Source: DASTBU01 sp035711845
Lineage (GTDB): Bacteria; Acidobacteriota; Vicinamibacteria; Vicinamibacterales; 2-12-FULL-66-21
NCBI GenBank assembly: GCA_035711845.1
Contig: DASTBU010000088.1
Location: 38,809 to 102,808 of the forward strand
Length of the DNA stretch: 64,000 nucleotides
Reading direction: 5' to 3'
The notes below the pieces were generated by a model. The model had not been told where the DNA came from. It made no database searches and saw only the letters and a program-made list of their open reading frames with translations. Shown here piece by piece: positions 27,583 to 35,623 of the stretch. A program made the translations under genes and the position numbers. Position 1 is the stretch's first letter; every line of letters begins with the position of its first letter.

Positions 27583-28932
27583 ATGTCGCTCCCGCCAGTA
27601 TTTGCCGCCAGTGCGCTCTACGACAACCTCCTGCAGGGGGCGTTGCGCCAGTTTTTCGGCCGCGCGACGTTCGAGACCGAGCCGATTCCCTCGCTCTCCT
27701 CGGACGGCCGCCTGGCGATCGAGCCCACCAACGATCCGTCAGTGTTGTCGATCCGCTGGTTCGGGACCCGCCACGTGCTGCACGTGCCTGCCCGGCGGCC
27801 GTTCACGGCGCACGAAGTGCGCCTGGCGCGGGCCATCGGAAGCGTGCTCGCGCTGCGCTACCGGGCGATTTTCGATCCCAAGCAGATGCTGGAGCGCGGC
27901 GATCTGTTCCGCGGCGCGATCGAGGACCGCTACATCGGCGCGTTCCTCGACTCGACCGACACGGGAGCGGCGACCGTCAACCGCGCGGACCTCGTCGCCA
28001 CGGCGATCGAGGTGCTGCGGGTCGCTGCGCTGTCGAGTTACGAGAACCGCGCGATTTCCTCCGGGGTGCTGCTGCTCGAGGGCGATAGCGATCCCGCGCA
28101 CGGCATCGGGGAACCGCCGGCCACGGTGGCGTATCGATATTCGCAGGCACTGACCGGCATCAAGAGCTTCTATCGCCTGTGCGACGGGCTCTCGACGCTG
28201 TTCCTCGTCAACGGTGCGGGTACGGTGCTCGATCTGATCGAGGTCGGCCGCTACGCAAAGCCGGGACGGCTTGATGTCCCCTGTCCCGCTCCTTACACGG
28301 AGCATGCGCTCGCGACGGCGGGCAACCGCAACATCTGTGTGGTTCTCAGCCCGGCACACGAGATCAAGGTGTTCACCCACGGCGTCGAGGTGTTCAGCTT
28401 CCGCAACGCGCGGTGGCACCTGCTCGACGTGCAGGCGAAGTACGACATGTGGGAGGCGGCTGTCGGCAGCACGGCACTGGCCGAGCGGCTGTTCCAGACC
28501 GCCATCGATCTCGCCGATGCCCGACAGGGGGCTCTGTTCGTCGTGCTCCGCGACCACGAGCAGTCGCTGCCGCACCTGGTTGCGCCGGGCGACCAGCTGG
28601 ATCTGGTCCGCGCCCCGGCGAGAGACATCCCGACGCGGATGCAGTTGCTGCACATGCTGAGGGGCCGGACGGCGGTCGGGCTCGACCCGGCGATCCTGGC
28701 CGGACTCGCGAAAACGGACGGCGCGACCGTAACCGACAGTTCCGGCCGTCTGCTCGCGGTCGGCGCGATCCTGCTCCACGGCGAGCCGCCGGAGCCGCAC
28801 TCGAATCTCGCCGTCGAAGGCGCCAGAACGACCGCCGCGATGGCGGCCGCGCGGTTCGGGGCCGTCCTGAAGGTGAGCGAGGACGGGCTGATCACTTTTT
28901 ACGACCGCCAGGAACGGATTTGGGACATTTAG
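27583..28932 (+). CDS. DisA_N (diadenylate cyclase)-like protein with altered catalytic motif
   Basis: A 449-residue protein. The C-terminal about 150 residues resemble the DAC/DisA_N fold that makes cyclic di-AMP: QGALFVVL, then LAKTDGATVTD (DGA near 379-381), LLAVGAILLH, and VEGARTTAAMAA where active enzymes have GTRHRTA. The RHR motif is therefore replaced by RTT (near 415-417). The N-terminal about 300 residues are unlike DisA or CdaA: no membrane helices or helix-hairpin-helix domain are present, and it may be a ligand-sensing domain such as the DACNV type described computationally next to DAC domains. The ATG at 27583 is preferred; TTG at 27571 is an alternative. It is divergent from the acyl-carrier fusion gene. 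It may make a different nucleotide, bind one, or be inactive. Confidence 0.72.
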   Translation: MSLPPVFAASALYDNLLQGALRQFFGRATFETEPIPSLSSDGRLAIEPTNDPSVLSIRWFGTRHVLHVPARRPFTAHEVRLARAIGSVLALRYRAIFDPKQMLERGDLFRGAIEDRYIGAFLDSTDTGAATVNRADLVATAIEVLRVAALSSYENRAISSGVLLLEGDSDPAHGIGEPPATVAYRYSQALTGIKSFYRLCDGLSTLFLVNGAGTVLDLIEVGRYAKPGRLDVPCPAPYTEHALATAGNRNICVVLSPAHEIKVFTHGVEVFSFRNARWHLLDVQAKYDMWEAAVGSTALAERLFQTAIDLADARQGALFVVLRDHEQSLPHLVAPGDQLDLVRAPARDIPTRMQLLHMLRGRTAVGLDPAILAGLAKTDGATVTDSSGRLLAVGAILLHGEPPEPHSNLAVEGARTTAAMAAARFGAVLKVSEDGLITFYDRQERIWDI

Positions 28933-28937
28933 CCAAT

Positions 28938-29000
28938 GCTGCATGCTGAATGCTGATTGCTGAATGCGGAATGCGGAAGGCTGTGAGCTGGAAGCTGGAA
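28938..29000. repeat. Heptad repeat array mixing GCTGAAT and GCTGGAA families
   Basis: Nine consecutive in-phase 7-mers: GCTGCAT, GCTGAAT, GCTGATT, GCTGAAT, GCGGAAT, GCGGAAG, GCTGTGA, GCTGGAA, GCTGGAA. It fills the gap between the DisA_N-like gene and the epimerase gene. Confidence 0.88.
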
Positions 29001-29017
29001 GATGGGAACTCGTTTTC

Positions 29018-29917
29018 ATGCGTATTTTTCTCACGGGCGGAACGGGATACATCGGCTCTGCGGTCCTCGATTCACTGGTGCGCGGAGGGCATCGCGTGGA
29101 TGCGCTGGTCCGCAACTCGGAGAAGGCCGCGCAGGTCCAGGCGCGCGGGGGTCACCCTGTGCTGGGGGATCTGGCCAGGCCCGGGACCTACGCCGATGCG
29201 GCGGCTGCCGCTGACGGGGCCGTCCATACGGCGTTCGAGAATTCCGCGCGTGGCCCGCAGGTTGACGCGGCAGCCATCGACGTGCTGACCCGGACGGACG
29301 GGAGGTCCGGGCGGTTTCTGATCTATACCTCCGGCGTGTGGATTCTCGGCTCCTCCCCGGTGCCCATGGACGAATCGGCGCCGCTCAATCCCGCGGAGCT
29401 CGTCCTCTGGCGTCCCGATCACGAGAAGCGGGTGCTCGATGCCGCGACCGGCGGGCTGCGTACCGTGATCGTGCGGCCTGGCATCGTGTACGGGGGTTCG
29501 CGGGGGATCGTTGGCAGCCTGTTCAAGGATGCCGCCAACGGGCTCGTCCGGATCATCGGCGGCGGCGACAATCACTGGGCGCTCGTCTACGACCGCGACC
29601 TGGGCGAGCTCTACCTGCGGCTGGTGAACACGGCGGACGCCGCGGGCGTGTTTCACGCCAATGACGAGGGGGACGAGCGGGTGAACGATCTGGTTGCCGC
29701 CATTTCGGCGTATGCGTCGATCAACCCGAGCGTCCGGCGCGTACCGCTGTTGGAGGCGCACCAGAAGATGGGCGCCTATGCCGACGCGCTCGCGCTCGAT
29801 CAGGTGGTCCGCAGTCCTCGCGCCCGCGCACTCGGCTGGAGTCCCTCTTTGCGATCCGTTTCTGGAAACGCCGCCCGGCTGTTCGAGGAGTGGAGGAGAG
29901 GGAGAGAGGCGGCGTAA
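29018..29917 (+). CDS. NAD-dependent epimerase/dehydratase family protein
   Basis: Extended short-chain dehydrogenase of 299 residues. The Rossmann cofactor motif is LTGGTGYIGSAV at the N-terminus, followed by VRNSEKAAQVQARGG, in which Arg/Asn after strand 2 suggests NADP rather than NAD. The usual active-site YxxxK is not obvious: the Ser/Thr segment IYTSGVWILG and the region around DHEKRVLDA are present but lack the Tyr. It may therefore be an atypical NmrA/SDR-like redox or sensor protein. The ATG at 29018 opens the Rossmann strand; an extension 18 codons upstream would translate heptad repeats. It is separated from neighbours on both sides by heptad arrays. The substrate is unknown. Confidence 0.82.
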   Translation: MRIFLTGGTGYIGSAVLDSLVRGGHRVDALVRNSEKAAQVQARGGHPVLGDLARPGTYADAAAAADGAVHTAFENSARGPQVDAAAIDVLTRTDGRSGRFLIYTSGVWILGSSPVPMDESAPLNPAELVLWRPDHEKRVLDAATGGLRTVIVRPGIVYGGSRGIVGSLFKDAANGLVRIIGGGDNHWALVYDRDLGELYLRLVNTADAAGVFHANDEGDERVNDLVAAISAYASINPSVRRVPLLEAHQKMGAYADALALDQVVRSPRARALGWSPSLRSVSGNAARLFEEWRRGREAA

Positions 29918-29919
29918 TC

Positions 29920-30038
29920 ACGAACGACGTGCCACGTGCCACGTGCGGTGTGCGACGTGCTGCTTGTCATGTGCCACGTACGAGGCTCGTCCCAGGGACC
30001 ACGAGCCACGGACCACGAGCTACGGACCACGAGCTACG
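29920..30038. repeat. Long heptad repeat array, ACGTGCC and GACCACG/AGCTACG families
   Basis: Seventeen in-phase 7-mers. The left part uses ACGTGCC-type units (ACGAACG, ACGTGCC twice, ACGTGCG, and so on); the right part alternates GACCACG with AGCCACG or AGCTACG. It is the only content of the 134-base gap between the convergent epimerase and outer-membrane-protein genes. Confidence 0.88.
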
Positions 30039-30051
30039 GACGCGCTGATCG

Positions 30052-30726
30052 CTATTTGAACGACACGCCCGCGCTGAAAACCATCAGCGTCATCGACGGA
30101 TAGGCAGGACGGTTGGTTGACGCGAGCTGGGCGTTCACGGCGTAGAACCTGAGATCGATCGCGAAGGCGACATGCTCTTTGGCGAACCAGCGCGCGCCGC
30201 CGCCGTAGTTGAGCACGCGCGGGCCTGACTCGGCGTCGCCGACCGGCGATGCCTCGAGCTCGGTTTTGAACCCGCCCCAACCCAGCCCGCCGGTCAGGTA
30301 GCTCCAGCCCCGGCCGGTACCAAAGTTCAGCGAGACCTGCGGCGAGATCGACCAGAAACGCGTGCGGACGGCTGGGCTTTCGACGCTCGCGGGATCGTCC
30401 TCGGCGGCGTCGAGCGTCTTGGTCGCGCCGCTGACAAGAAGCTCCCCGCCGAGCCCGAGCGTGACGCGGCCTTTGCCAACGGGATACCAGTGGCCGCCCG
30501 CGACCAGCCCGAGTCCCCGCGTCGGCAGGTTTGCGGTCGCCACGCCGAGATCGGCCGACACTCCCGGGTCGTCCTTGAACCGCGGGAGGGCGATGCGCAC
30601 GTCGGCGGCGAACGGGCCGACGGGCTCGCGCGGTTGCGCGTCGGCCCGTGAAGGAAGCAGCGCTGCAGAGAGTATCGCGAGCAACAACGGCCACAGGCAC
30701 CTGTGCGTTCGGGCGATGGTTTTCAT
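30052..30726 (-). CDS. Predicted outer-membrane beta-barrel protein
   Basis: A 224-residue exported protein with a signal peptide (LLLAILSAALLPSRADA). The mature part alternates short amphipathic strands with Gly/Tyr/Trp-rich turns (GLGLVAGGHWYPVGKGRVTL, GWSYLTGGLGWGGFKTELE) and ends in VFSAGVSFK, consistent with a small barrel of the OmpW/OmpA-like type. No substrate or partner can be named. Its ATG overlaps the TGA of the tRNA nucleotidyltransferase gene by four bases (ATGA), so it is translationally coupled to that gene, an odd functional pairing. Confidence 0.78.
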   Translation of the reverse strand: MKTIARTHRCLWPLLLAILSAALLPSRADAQPREPVGPFAADVRIALPRFKDDPGVSADLGVATANLPTRGLGLVAGGHWYPVGKGRVTLGLGGELLVSGATKTLDAAEDDPASVESPAVRTRFWSISPQVSLNFGTGRGWSYLTGGLGWGGFKTELEASPVGDAESGPRVLNYGGGARWFAKEHVAFAIDLRFYAVNAQLASTNRPAYPSMTLMVFSAGVSFK

Positions 30727-32123
30727 CGTGAGTGCGCATCCACACTATCACCGGCCCCGCCGCTCTCGCCGATGATCTCGCGGGCGGCCGCGAGGCCGTC
30801 GTCGAGCGTGGTGATGCGGCCATCGAGCTGCCGCTCGTAGATCTGCTTCAGGATCCTGCCGACGTCCGGACCGGGCCGGAGTCCAAGCGCGAGCAGATGG
30901 CGGCCCTTGACGATGGGATCGGGCGGGGCGTGCTCGACGCCGAGCGCCCTGGCGCGCTCGAGAAACCAGTCGATGCCGGAGCAGTCGAACTCGCCAGCGC
31001 GTCCCTGACAATCGGACTGGGCGACGAGCGCGAGCAGCTCGAGGTCCACCTTCTGCGCCAGTCTCCGAAACGCGCCATCGCCGACCGGGCTCCCGGACTT
31101 GTAAAAGGCATTCGGCGCCAGGTGATAGGCGACGATGCCGACCACCTGCCGGCGGACGTCGTACCCGCCAATGGTGTGCACGTTGAGGCGATCGAGGAGC
31201 GCCAGAGCGGGCGCAACGCCCGCCTGCTCGTGTTCGAGCGACCTGATCCGCCCGTCGATGAAGGCCGTGGTCGCAGGTTTGCCGAGATCGTGGCAGACGG
31301 CGCCGAGCATCGCCGCGATCTGCATCGGCCGATCCAGATCGTCGATCCGTGTGCGCGTCTCATCGATCACCATCAGCGTGTGAACCCACACGTCTCCTTC
31401 GGGATGCCATTCGGGCTCCTGGGGGCAGCCGACGAGCGCGTGCAGCTCGGGGAAGAGCCGTTCGATGACGAGGAGGTCCAGCGCCACGGCAAAACCCACC
31501 GAGGGCTGGCGGGCCCGAAGGAGCAGTTTCTCGATCTCTCCCCAGATCCGTTCGGCTGGCAGATCGTCCAGCGGGATCCGCCGGCAGAGCTCGAACGTTG
31601 CCGGCTCGATCTGCAGACCCAGGCGCGCCGCGAACTGCACGGCGCGGAGCACCCGCAGGCTATCGTCGACGAACGTGCGCGGATCGACGGCGCGCAGAAT
31701 CCTGCGCTCGAGCAGATCCCCCCGGCCGTCGAACGGGTCCAGATACTCGAGCCGCAGCGGATCCCAGGCGATTGCGTTCACCGTGAAGTCGCGTCGTCGG
31801 GCCGCCTCTTCAACCGGCATGTCGGGATCGCCCGTCACTTCGAATCCGCGATGTCCGCGCCCGACTTTCGAATCGCGCCGGGGCAGGGAGACGTCGATGC
31901 CGGCAACCTTGTAGACGGTGAAGCTCTCGCCGACTGCGTTGACGGACCCGAACCGCTCGAGGATGTCGCGCAGACGGTCCGCCGGGACGCCGTAAACTTC
32001 GATGTCCACGTCCTTGGATTCGTGGCCGAGCAGCCGATCGCGCACCCAGCCGCCGACGAAGAGCGCACGCCCGCCTGCGGCGGCCACGGTCTCGGCGATC
32101 GCCTGAGCTGTCTCCATGCTCAT
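30723..32123 (-). CDS. tRNA nucleotidyltransferase/poly(A) polymerase family protein with HD domain
   Basis: A 466-residue class II nucleotidyltransferase that adds CCA or A residues to RNA 3' ends. The catalytic head has FVGGWVRDRLLG followed by KDVDIEVYG with the two metal-binding Asp residues, then RRRDFTVNAIA and the DPFDGRGDL stretch, and RVLRAVQFAARLG of the neck. A C-terminal HD phosphohydrolase-like domain is present with VCHDLGKP. A head-plus-HD organisation is found in bacterial CCA enzymes and related A-adding enzymes; which activity applies cannot be settled by eye. The ATG at 32123 gives a 19-base gap to the upstream SDR gene; a GTG at 32165 would overlap it. The outer-membrane-protein gene follows. 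Confidence 0.88.
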   Translation of the reverse strand: MSMETAQAIAETVAAAGGRALFVGGWVRDRLLGHESKDVDIEVYGVPADRLRDILERFGSVNAVGESFTVYKVAGIDVSLPRRDSKVGRGHRGFEVTGDPDMPVEEAARRRDFTVNAIAWDPLRLEYLDPFDGRGDLLERRILRAVDPRTFVDDSLRVLRAVQFAARLGLQIEPATFELCRRIPLDDLPAERIWGEIEKLLLRARQPSVGFAVALDLLVIERLFPELHALVGCPQEPEWHPEGDVWVHTLMVIDETRTRIDDLDRPMQIAAMLGAVCHDLGKPATTAFIDGRIRSLEHEQAGVAPALALLDRLNVHTIGGYDVRRQVVGIVAYHLAPNAFYKSGSPVGDGAFRRLAQKVDLELLALVAQSDCQGRAGEFDCSGIDWFLERARALGVEHAPPDPIVKGRHLLALGLRPGPDVGRILKQIYERQLDGRITTLDDGLAAAREIIGESGGAGDSVDAHSR

Positions 32124-32142
32124 CCGGATTTCCGGGTCGGGC

Positions 32143-32955
32143 CTATCGGGTCCGCTGGATGACACGATGGCGGCCGTACTTTCGTACCAGCTTGTCGGTC
32201 AACGCCGGCGCAATCGCATTCAGGATCGGCAGCGCGCGTGATCTGGCATGCGGGTACACCTCGGCCCGAGGGCGGCGGATACAGGTGACGATCGCCTCTG
32301 CGACCTCCTCGACCGACTGTTTGGGACCGACGCCGTCGACGAAGTGGCCGTAGTCGCGCTGCATGGCGGTTCGAAACTCCGTCTCCGTGGACACGGGATA
32401 CACGGCGGTCACGTGGATGTCGGTGCCGACGAATTCCGAGCGGAGCGCTTCCACGAACCCCGCCTGGGCGGCCTTGGTCGCGCTGTAGGCGCTCATCAGA
32501 GGAACGCCGCGGCGCCCCACGATGGACGAGATCAGGAGCAGGTGCCCGCGCCCGCGCTTTCGGAAGAGGGGCAGCGCGGCGCGCGCGCCATGGAAGCTGC
32601 CCATGAAGTTCACGTCCACCAGGCGCTGCATCACCGCGGATGGCGTCTGTTCCACCGTCCCGTAGTAGCCGAACCCGGCGTTGCAGATCATGATGTCGAG
32701 GCCGTCGAACGCGTCGAGGGCGCGGGCGGTGAGCCGTTCGACGTCCGACTCCACGGTCACGTCCATCTCGACCGCTTCGGCGCGTCCGCCGGCTGCGCGA
32801 ATCCGGTCCACCGCCGCCGCCAGCCTGTCGCTGCGTCGCGCGCCAAGAACCACGGCGACACCGTTGCGCGCGAGATGCTCGGCGCAGGCGAGGCCGATGC
32901 CCGAAGATGCGCCGGTGATCGCCGCGACGCGCCCGCTGATTGGCATAGACTGCAT
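32143..32955 (-). CDS. Short-chain dehydrogenase/reductase
   Basis: A 270-residue classical SDR. It has the cofactor motif TGASSGIG, then GARRSDRL where Arg residues favour NADP(H), the structural NAG motif in ICNAGFGYYG, the catalytic Ser in LISSIVGRRG and YSATK with catalytic Tyr and Lys. No membrane segment is present, although the last 40 residues are amphipathic and basic, similar to SDRs of the DltE/fatty-acid reductase type. Start is ATG 32955 or the ATG at 32946; neither has a ribosome binding site. The gene starts only a few bases from the divergent M20 peptidase gene and runs into the tRNA nucleotidyltransferase gene. Substrate unknown. Confidence 0.88.
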   Translation of the reverse strand: MQSMPISGRVAAITGASSGIGLACAEHLARNGVAVVLGARRSDRLAAAVDRIRAAGGRAEAVEMDVTVESDVERLTARALDAFDGLDIMICNAGFGYYGTVEQTPSAVMQRLVDVNFMGSFHGARAALPLFRKRGRGHLLLISSIVGRRGVPLMSAYSATKAAQAGFVEALRSEFVGTDIHVTAVYPVSTETEFRTAMQRDYGHFVDGVGPKQSVEEVAEAIVTCIRRPRAEVYPHARSRALPILNAIAPALTDKLVRKYGRHRVIQRTR

Positions 32956-32961
32956 GATGCC

Positions 32962-34092
32962 ATGGATCCGGTGATCTCCCTTCTCGAGCAGCTCGTGGCC
33001 CTCGACTCCGTCAATCCCTCGCTCGTGCCGGGCGCCTCCGGAGAGGGGAACGTGGCGGCGTTCATCGCCGAGCACATGCGCACGGTGGGCCTCGACGTCG
33101 AGCTGCAGCAGGTCGAAGCGGGCCGGCCGAACGTGATTGGCGTGCTCGAAGGCCGGACCCCCGGTCGGTCGCTGATGTTCTGCGGCCACACCGACACCGT
33201 TGGCGTCGAGGGCATGACCGACCCGTGGCGCCCTCGACAGCAGAACGGCCGATTGTACGGGCGCGGCGCGCAGGACATGAAAGGTGGACTCGCCGCCATG
33301 ATCGACGCGGCACGCATGCTCGCGAACGACGGGTTCGCGAGCGGCCGGCTGATCGTGGCGGCGGTGATCGACGAAGAGTTTGCCAGCCTGGGGGCAGACG
33401 CACTCGTGAGGCGGTGGACGGCCGATGCGGCGGTCGTGACCGAGCCGACCGACCTGGCCATCGGCGTGGGTCACAAAGGCTTTGCCTGGTTGGAGATTGA
33501 GACGCGCGGACGCGCCGCGCATGGCAGCCGGCCGGTCGACGGCCGCGATGCCATTTTCCGCATGGGCCGGGTGCTCGCGGAGCTCGAGCGGCTCGACCGG
33601 GAGCTGCAGTCACGCGTGGCCCATCCCTTGATGGGGACGGCTTCGCTCCACGCCTCGATCATCGAGGGCGGGCGCGAGATGAGCAGTTATCCCGACCGAT
33701 GCTTGCTGCGCATGGAACGCCGGACCGTCGGCGGCGAGCGCGCCGGTGCGGCATTGGAGGAAGTGCGGCACATCCTGGAGAGGCTGCATCGCACGGACCG
33801 GGAGTTCGACGCCGAGGCGCGGGCCGGCCTCTCGCGCTCCTCGTACGAGATAGCCGCCGATCACGCCCTGCCGGCGGCGCTCGAAACGGCCGCCGCCGCC
33901 GCCGGTGTCACGGCGCGCTTGTCGGGGCTGAGCTTCTGGACCGACGCGGCCATCCTCGGCGGTGCCGGGATTCCGTCCGTGTTGTTCGGGCCGGGCGGAG
34001 CCGGCCTTCACAGCACCGAGGAATATGTGAACGTGGCCGACGTGCTGGCGTGCCGGAACGTACTGGCGCGCTTTGCGCGCCAGTGGTGCTGA
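32962..34092 (+). CDS. M20 family zinc peptidase/deacylase (ArgE/DapE type)
   Basis: Cytosolic metallohydrolase of 376 residues that removes acyl groups or cleaves small peptides. Zinc-binding and catalytic residues are seen in order: His/Asp in CGHTDTVGVEG, Asp in GRGAQDMKGG, the Glu pair in VIDEEFASLG, Asp/Glu in VTEPTDLAIG, and a C-terminal His in GGAGLHSTEEYV. A dimerisation lid domain (about 165-275) begins with GHKGFAWLEIETRGRAAHGS. The length matches ArgE/DapE/carboxypeptidase G2 relatives. The ATG at 32962 lies 6 bases from the start of the divergent SDR gene, with no Shine-Dalgarno, suggesting a leaderless or near-leaderless transcript. The natural substrate cannot be assigned. Confidence 0.9.
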   Translation: MDPVISLLEQLVALDSVNPSLVPGASGEGNVAAFIAEHMRTVGLDVELQQVEAGRPNVIGVLEGRTPGRSLMFCGHTDTVGVEGMTDPWRPRQQNGRLYGRGAQDMKGGLAAMIDAARMLANDGFASGRLIVAAVIDEEFASLGADALVRRWTADAAVVTEPTDLAIGVGHKGFAWLEIETRGRAAHGSRPVDGRDAIFRMGRVLAELERLDRELQSRVAHPLMGTASLHASIIEGGREMSSYPDRCLLRMERRTVGGERAGAALEEVRHILERLHRTDREFDAEARAGLSRSSYEIAADHALPAALETAAAAAGVTARLSGLSFWTDAAILGGAGIPSVLFGPGGAGLHSTEEYVNVADVLACRNVLARFARQWC

Positions 34093-34114
34093 TGGAGACG
34101 GTCGAGGAATTGGG

Positions 34115-34411
34115 TTACGCGCTCTTGCGGAGCGCGAGGCGCTGGTCCGTCAGCAGGTGCCGGTGCGCATCCCCTTCGTAACGCAGGCGAGGGCCGCGGC
34201 CGTTGATTTCCCAACCAGGTGTGTCGTACCCGCACGACGTGCACCGCATCATCACACGCTTGCCTTCAAAGTGCAGGACCGAGTCGTGGCCGCGCAATCC
34301 GCACATCAACTGCCCCAGACGACCCATGATCCGGCCCGCCATGCCTTCACTCGTTCCGCGACCACACCCTTCCGCTGCACTTGCGAGATGCTGGGGATAG
34401 TTCGTTACCAT
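34115..34411 (-). CDS. Small zinc-ribbon hypothetical protein
   Basis: A 98-residue soluble protein whose core is LMCGLRGHDSVLHFEG followed by MRCTSCGYDTPGWEI. One Cys and a His precede a CxxC knuckle, consistent with a single zinc site. The C-terminal tail is basic. No catalytic motif is recognised. The ATG at 34411 is chosen because GAGAGGGG lies 4 bases upstream; an ATG 29 codons earlier would translate a Gly/Thr/Ser-rich stretch that overlaps a possible structured RNA. The gene is downstream of proline dehydrogenase with a 276-base gap and converges on the M20 peptidase gene. Confidence 0.78.
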   Translation of the reverse strand: MVTNYPQHLASAAEGCGRGTSEGMAGRIMGRLGQLMCGLRGHDSVLHFEGKRVMMRCTSCGYDTPGWEINGRGPRLRYEGDAHRHLLTDQRLALRKSA

Positions 34412-34415
34412 TTGA

Positions 34416-34527
34416 CCCCTCTCGTGGCTTCCGCCGGTTGTTCCCTTTCCCTGGGACGCCGGCTTGGTCTGGCCGGTTTCGCCACCCGGCAACACCATGA
34501 ATATCCAAGAGGTGTGCCACGGAGAGG
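34416..34527 (-). promoter_or_regulatory. Possible structured RNA leader covering the ribosome binding site
   Basis: Read on the minus strand, CCTCTCCGTGGC (34527-34516) can pair with GCCACGAGAGG (34428-34418), 11 pairs with one bulge. Inside lie three more stems: ACACC/GGTGT (34515-34511 with 34496-34492), GCCGG/CCGGC (34490-34486 with 34476-34472), and GCCGG/CCGGC (34463-34459 with 34437-34433) with an inner TCCC/GGGA. The 3' strand of the closing stem includes the AGAGGGG ribosome binding site of the zinc-ribbon gene. No known riboswitch consensus was recognised. Confidence 0.35.
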
Positions 34528-34572
34528 TCAGTCGCCTGAAGTGCTGCTCATCCAGATACTTAGCCGAGGATG

Positions 34573-34595
34573 ACGGAACGGGTATTCCCGTCCGT
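34573..34595 (-). terminator. Hairpin downstream of proline dehydrogenase
   Basis: Stem of eight pairs with one bulged base and a four-base loop (arms ACGGACGGG and CCCGTTCCGT on the minus strand), 93 bases after the proline dehydrogenase stop codon. No T-tract follows, so it is a weak terminator candidate. The rest of the 34412-34687 gap holds the leader above and GC-rich sequence (34596-34687) with a second possible stem, ACCGCG/CGCGGT. Confidence 0.35.
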
Positions 34596-34687
34596 GTGTA
34601 GCTGTTTGCTCTAAACCGCTGACTGGAGTAAGGCGGGGTGGGAAGCGCCGACCGCGCGGGCCCGCGGTGGTGCGGCGGACGAGACTC

Positions 34688-35623
34688 TTATGTCTCTCGA
34701 ACCAGACTTTTCATGACAAATCCGATATTCGCGGGCCGTTCACCCAGTCGGCGCATGAAGTAGGGAAACCACTCGCCTCCGAACGGAATGTAGACGCGCA
34801 CCTTGAAACCTTGCTGAACGAGGCTGGCCTGCAGGTCCCGCCGGATGCCGTACAGCATCTGGAACTCGAAGCGATCCGCCTGTATCCCACGACCGGCCGC
34901 GAACTCACGCGTGGCCGTGAGCATCGCCGGATCGTGGGTCGCGATTGCCGGAGCGATCCCTTCGAGCAGGAGGATTTTCATGATCTCGACGAATGCGGCA
35001 TCGACGTCGGACTTTCGCTGATACGCCACGGTCTTCGGTTCCTTGTAGGCTCCCTTGACGAGCCGGATGCGCGCGCCGATGCTGTTCATGCGCTTGGCAT
35101 CCGCAGCGCTCCTCGGCAGCGCCGACTGCAGCACGACCCCGGCGTTGCGGTACCCCTGCTGCCAGATGGTCTCGAAGATGTCCAGCGTGACCTGCGTGTA
35201 GGGCGAGTTCTCCATGTCGATCCGGACGAAGAACTCGTGCGCGCCGGCGGCGTCGAGGATGCGCCGCACGTTATCCACGCAGGTGGCGCGGTCGACCGTC
35301 AGACCGAGCTGCGTGAGCTTCAATGAGATGTTGCGTCCGATGGCGGCGCCGGTGATGCGCCGGAGAATCTCCAGGTACGCGCGGGTGGCCCTGTCGGCTT
35401 CTGCGATGCTGCTGACGCTCTCGCCGAGAAAGTCGAGCGTCTGCCGCAACCCCGCAGCCTCCACCGCGCGGGCCGCCTCGATGGCCTCCTCGACCGTTTC
35501 GCCGGCGATGAATCGCCGGGCGAAGCTTTTCGCCGTTCGCATCCCGTAGCGGGACGCCATGCGCTTCAGTGTCTGGCTGCCGGCAAGAGTGTGAAAGGCC
35601 GCTTTGGAGACGCTGTCGATCAT
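34688..35623 (-). CDS. Proline dehydrogenase
   Basis: FAD-dependent TIM-barrel enzyme oxidising proline to pyrroline-5-carboxylate, passing electrons to the quinone pool. The 311-residue monofunctional form lacks the aldehyde dehydrogenase half of PutA. Family motifs are clear: SLKLTQLG, RIDMENSPYT, VLQSAL, IRLVKGAYKEP, IATHDPAML, FEFQMLYGIR and RVYIPFGGEWFPYFMRRL, the last carrying the two Arg that bind the proline carboxylate. The ATG at 35623 shares its A with the TGA of the upstream acyltransferase gene (TGATG), so translation is coupled. A pyrroline-5-carboxylate dehydrogenase gene is not in this window. Confidence 0.94.
   Translation of the reverse strand: MIDSVSKAAFHTLAGSQTLKRMASRYGMRTAKSFARRFIAGETVEEAIEAARAVEAAGLRQTLDFLGESVSSIAEADRATRAYLEILRRITGAAIGRNISLKLTQLGLTVDRATCVDNVRRILDAAGAHEFFVRIDMENSPYTQVTLDIFETIWQQGYRNAGVVLQSALPRSAADAKRMNSIGARIRLVKGAYKEPKTVAYQRKSDVDAAFVEIMKILLLEGIAPAIATHDPAMLTATREFAAGRGIQADRFEFQMLYGIRRDLQASLVQQGFKVRVYIPFGGEWFPYFMRRLGERPANIGFVMKSLVRET

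Noticed and set aside
34416..34527. Known riboswitch (TPP, cobalamin, glycine, c-di-GMP, guanidine)
   Set aside because: The conserved core sequences of these classes could not be found; only the stem layout is suggestive, so it is listed as unassigned.
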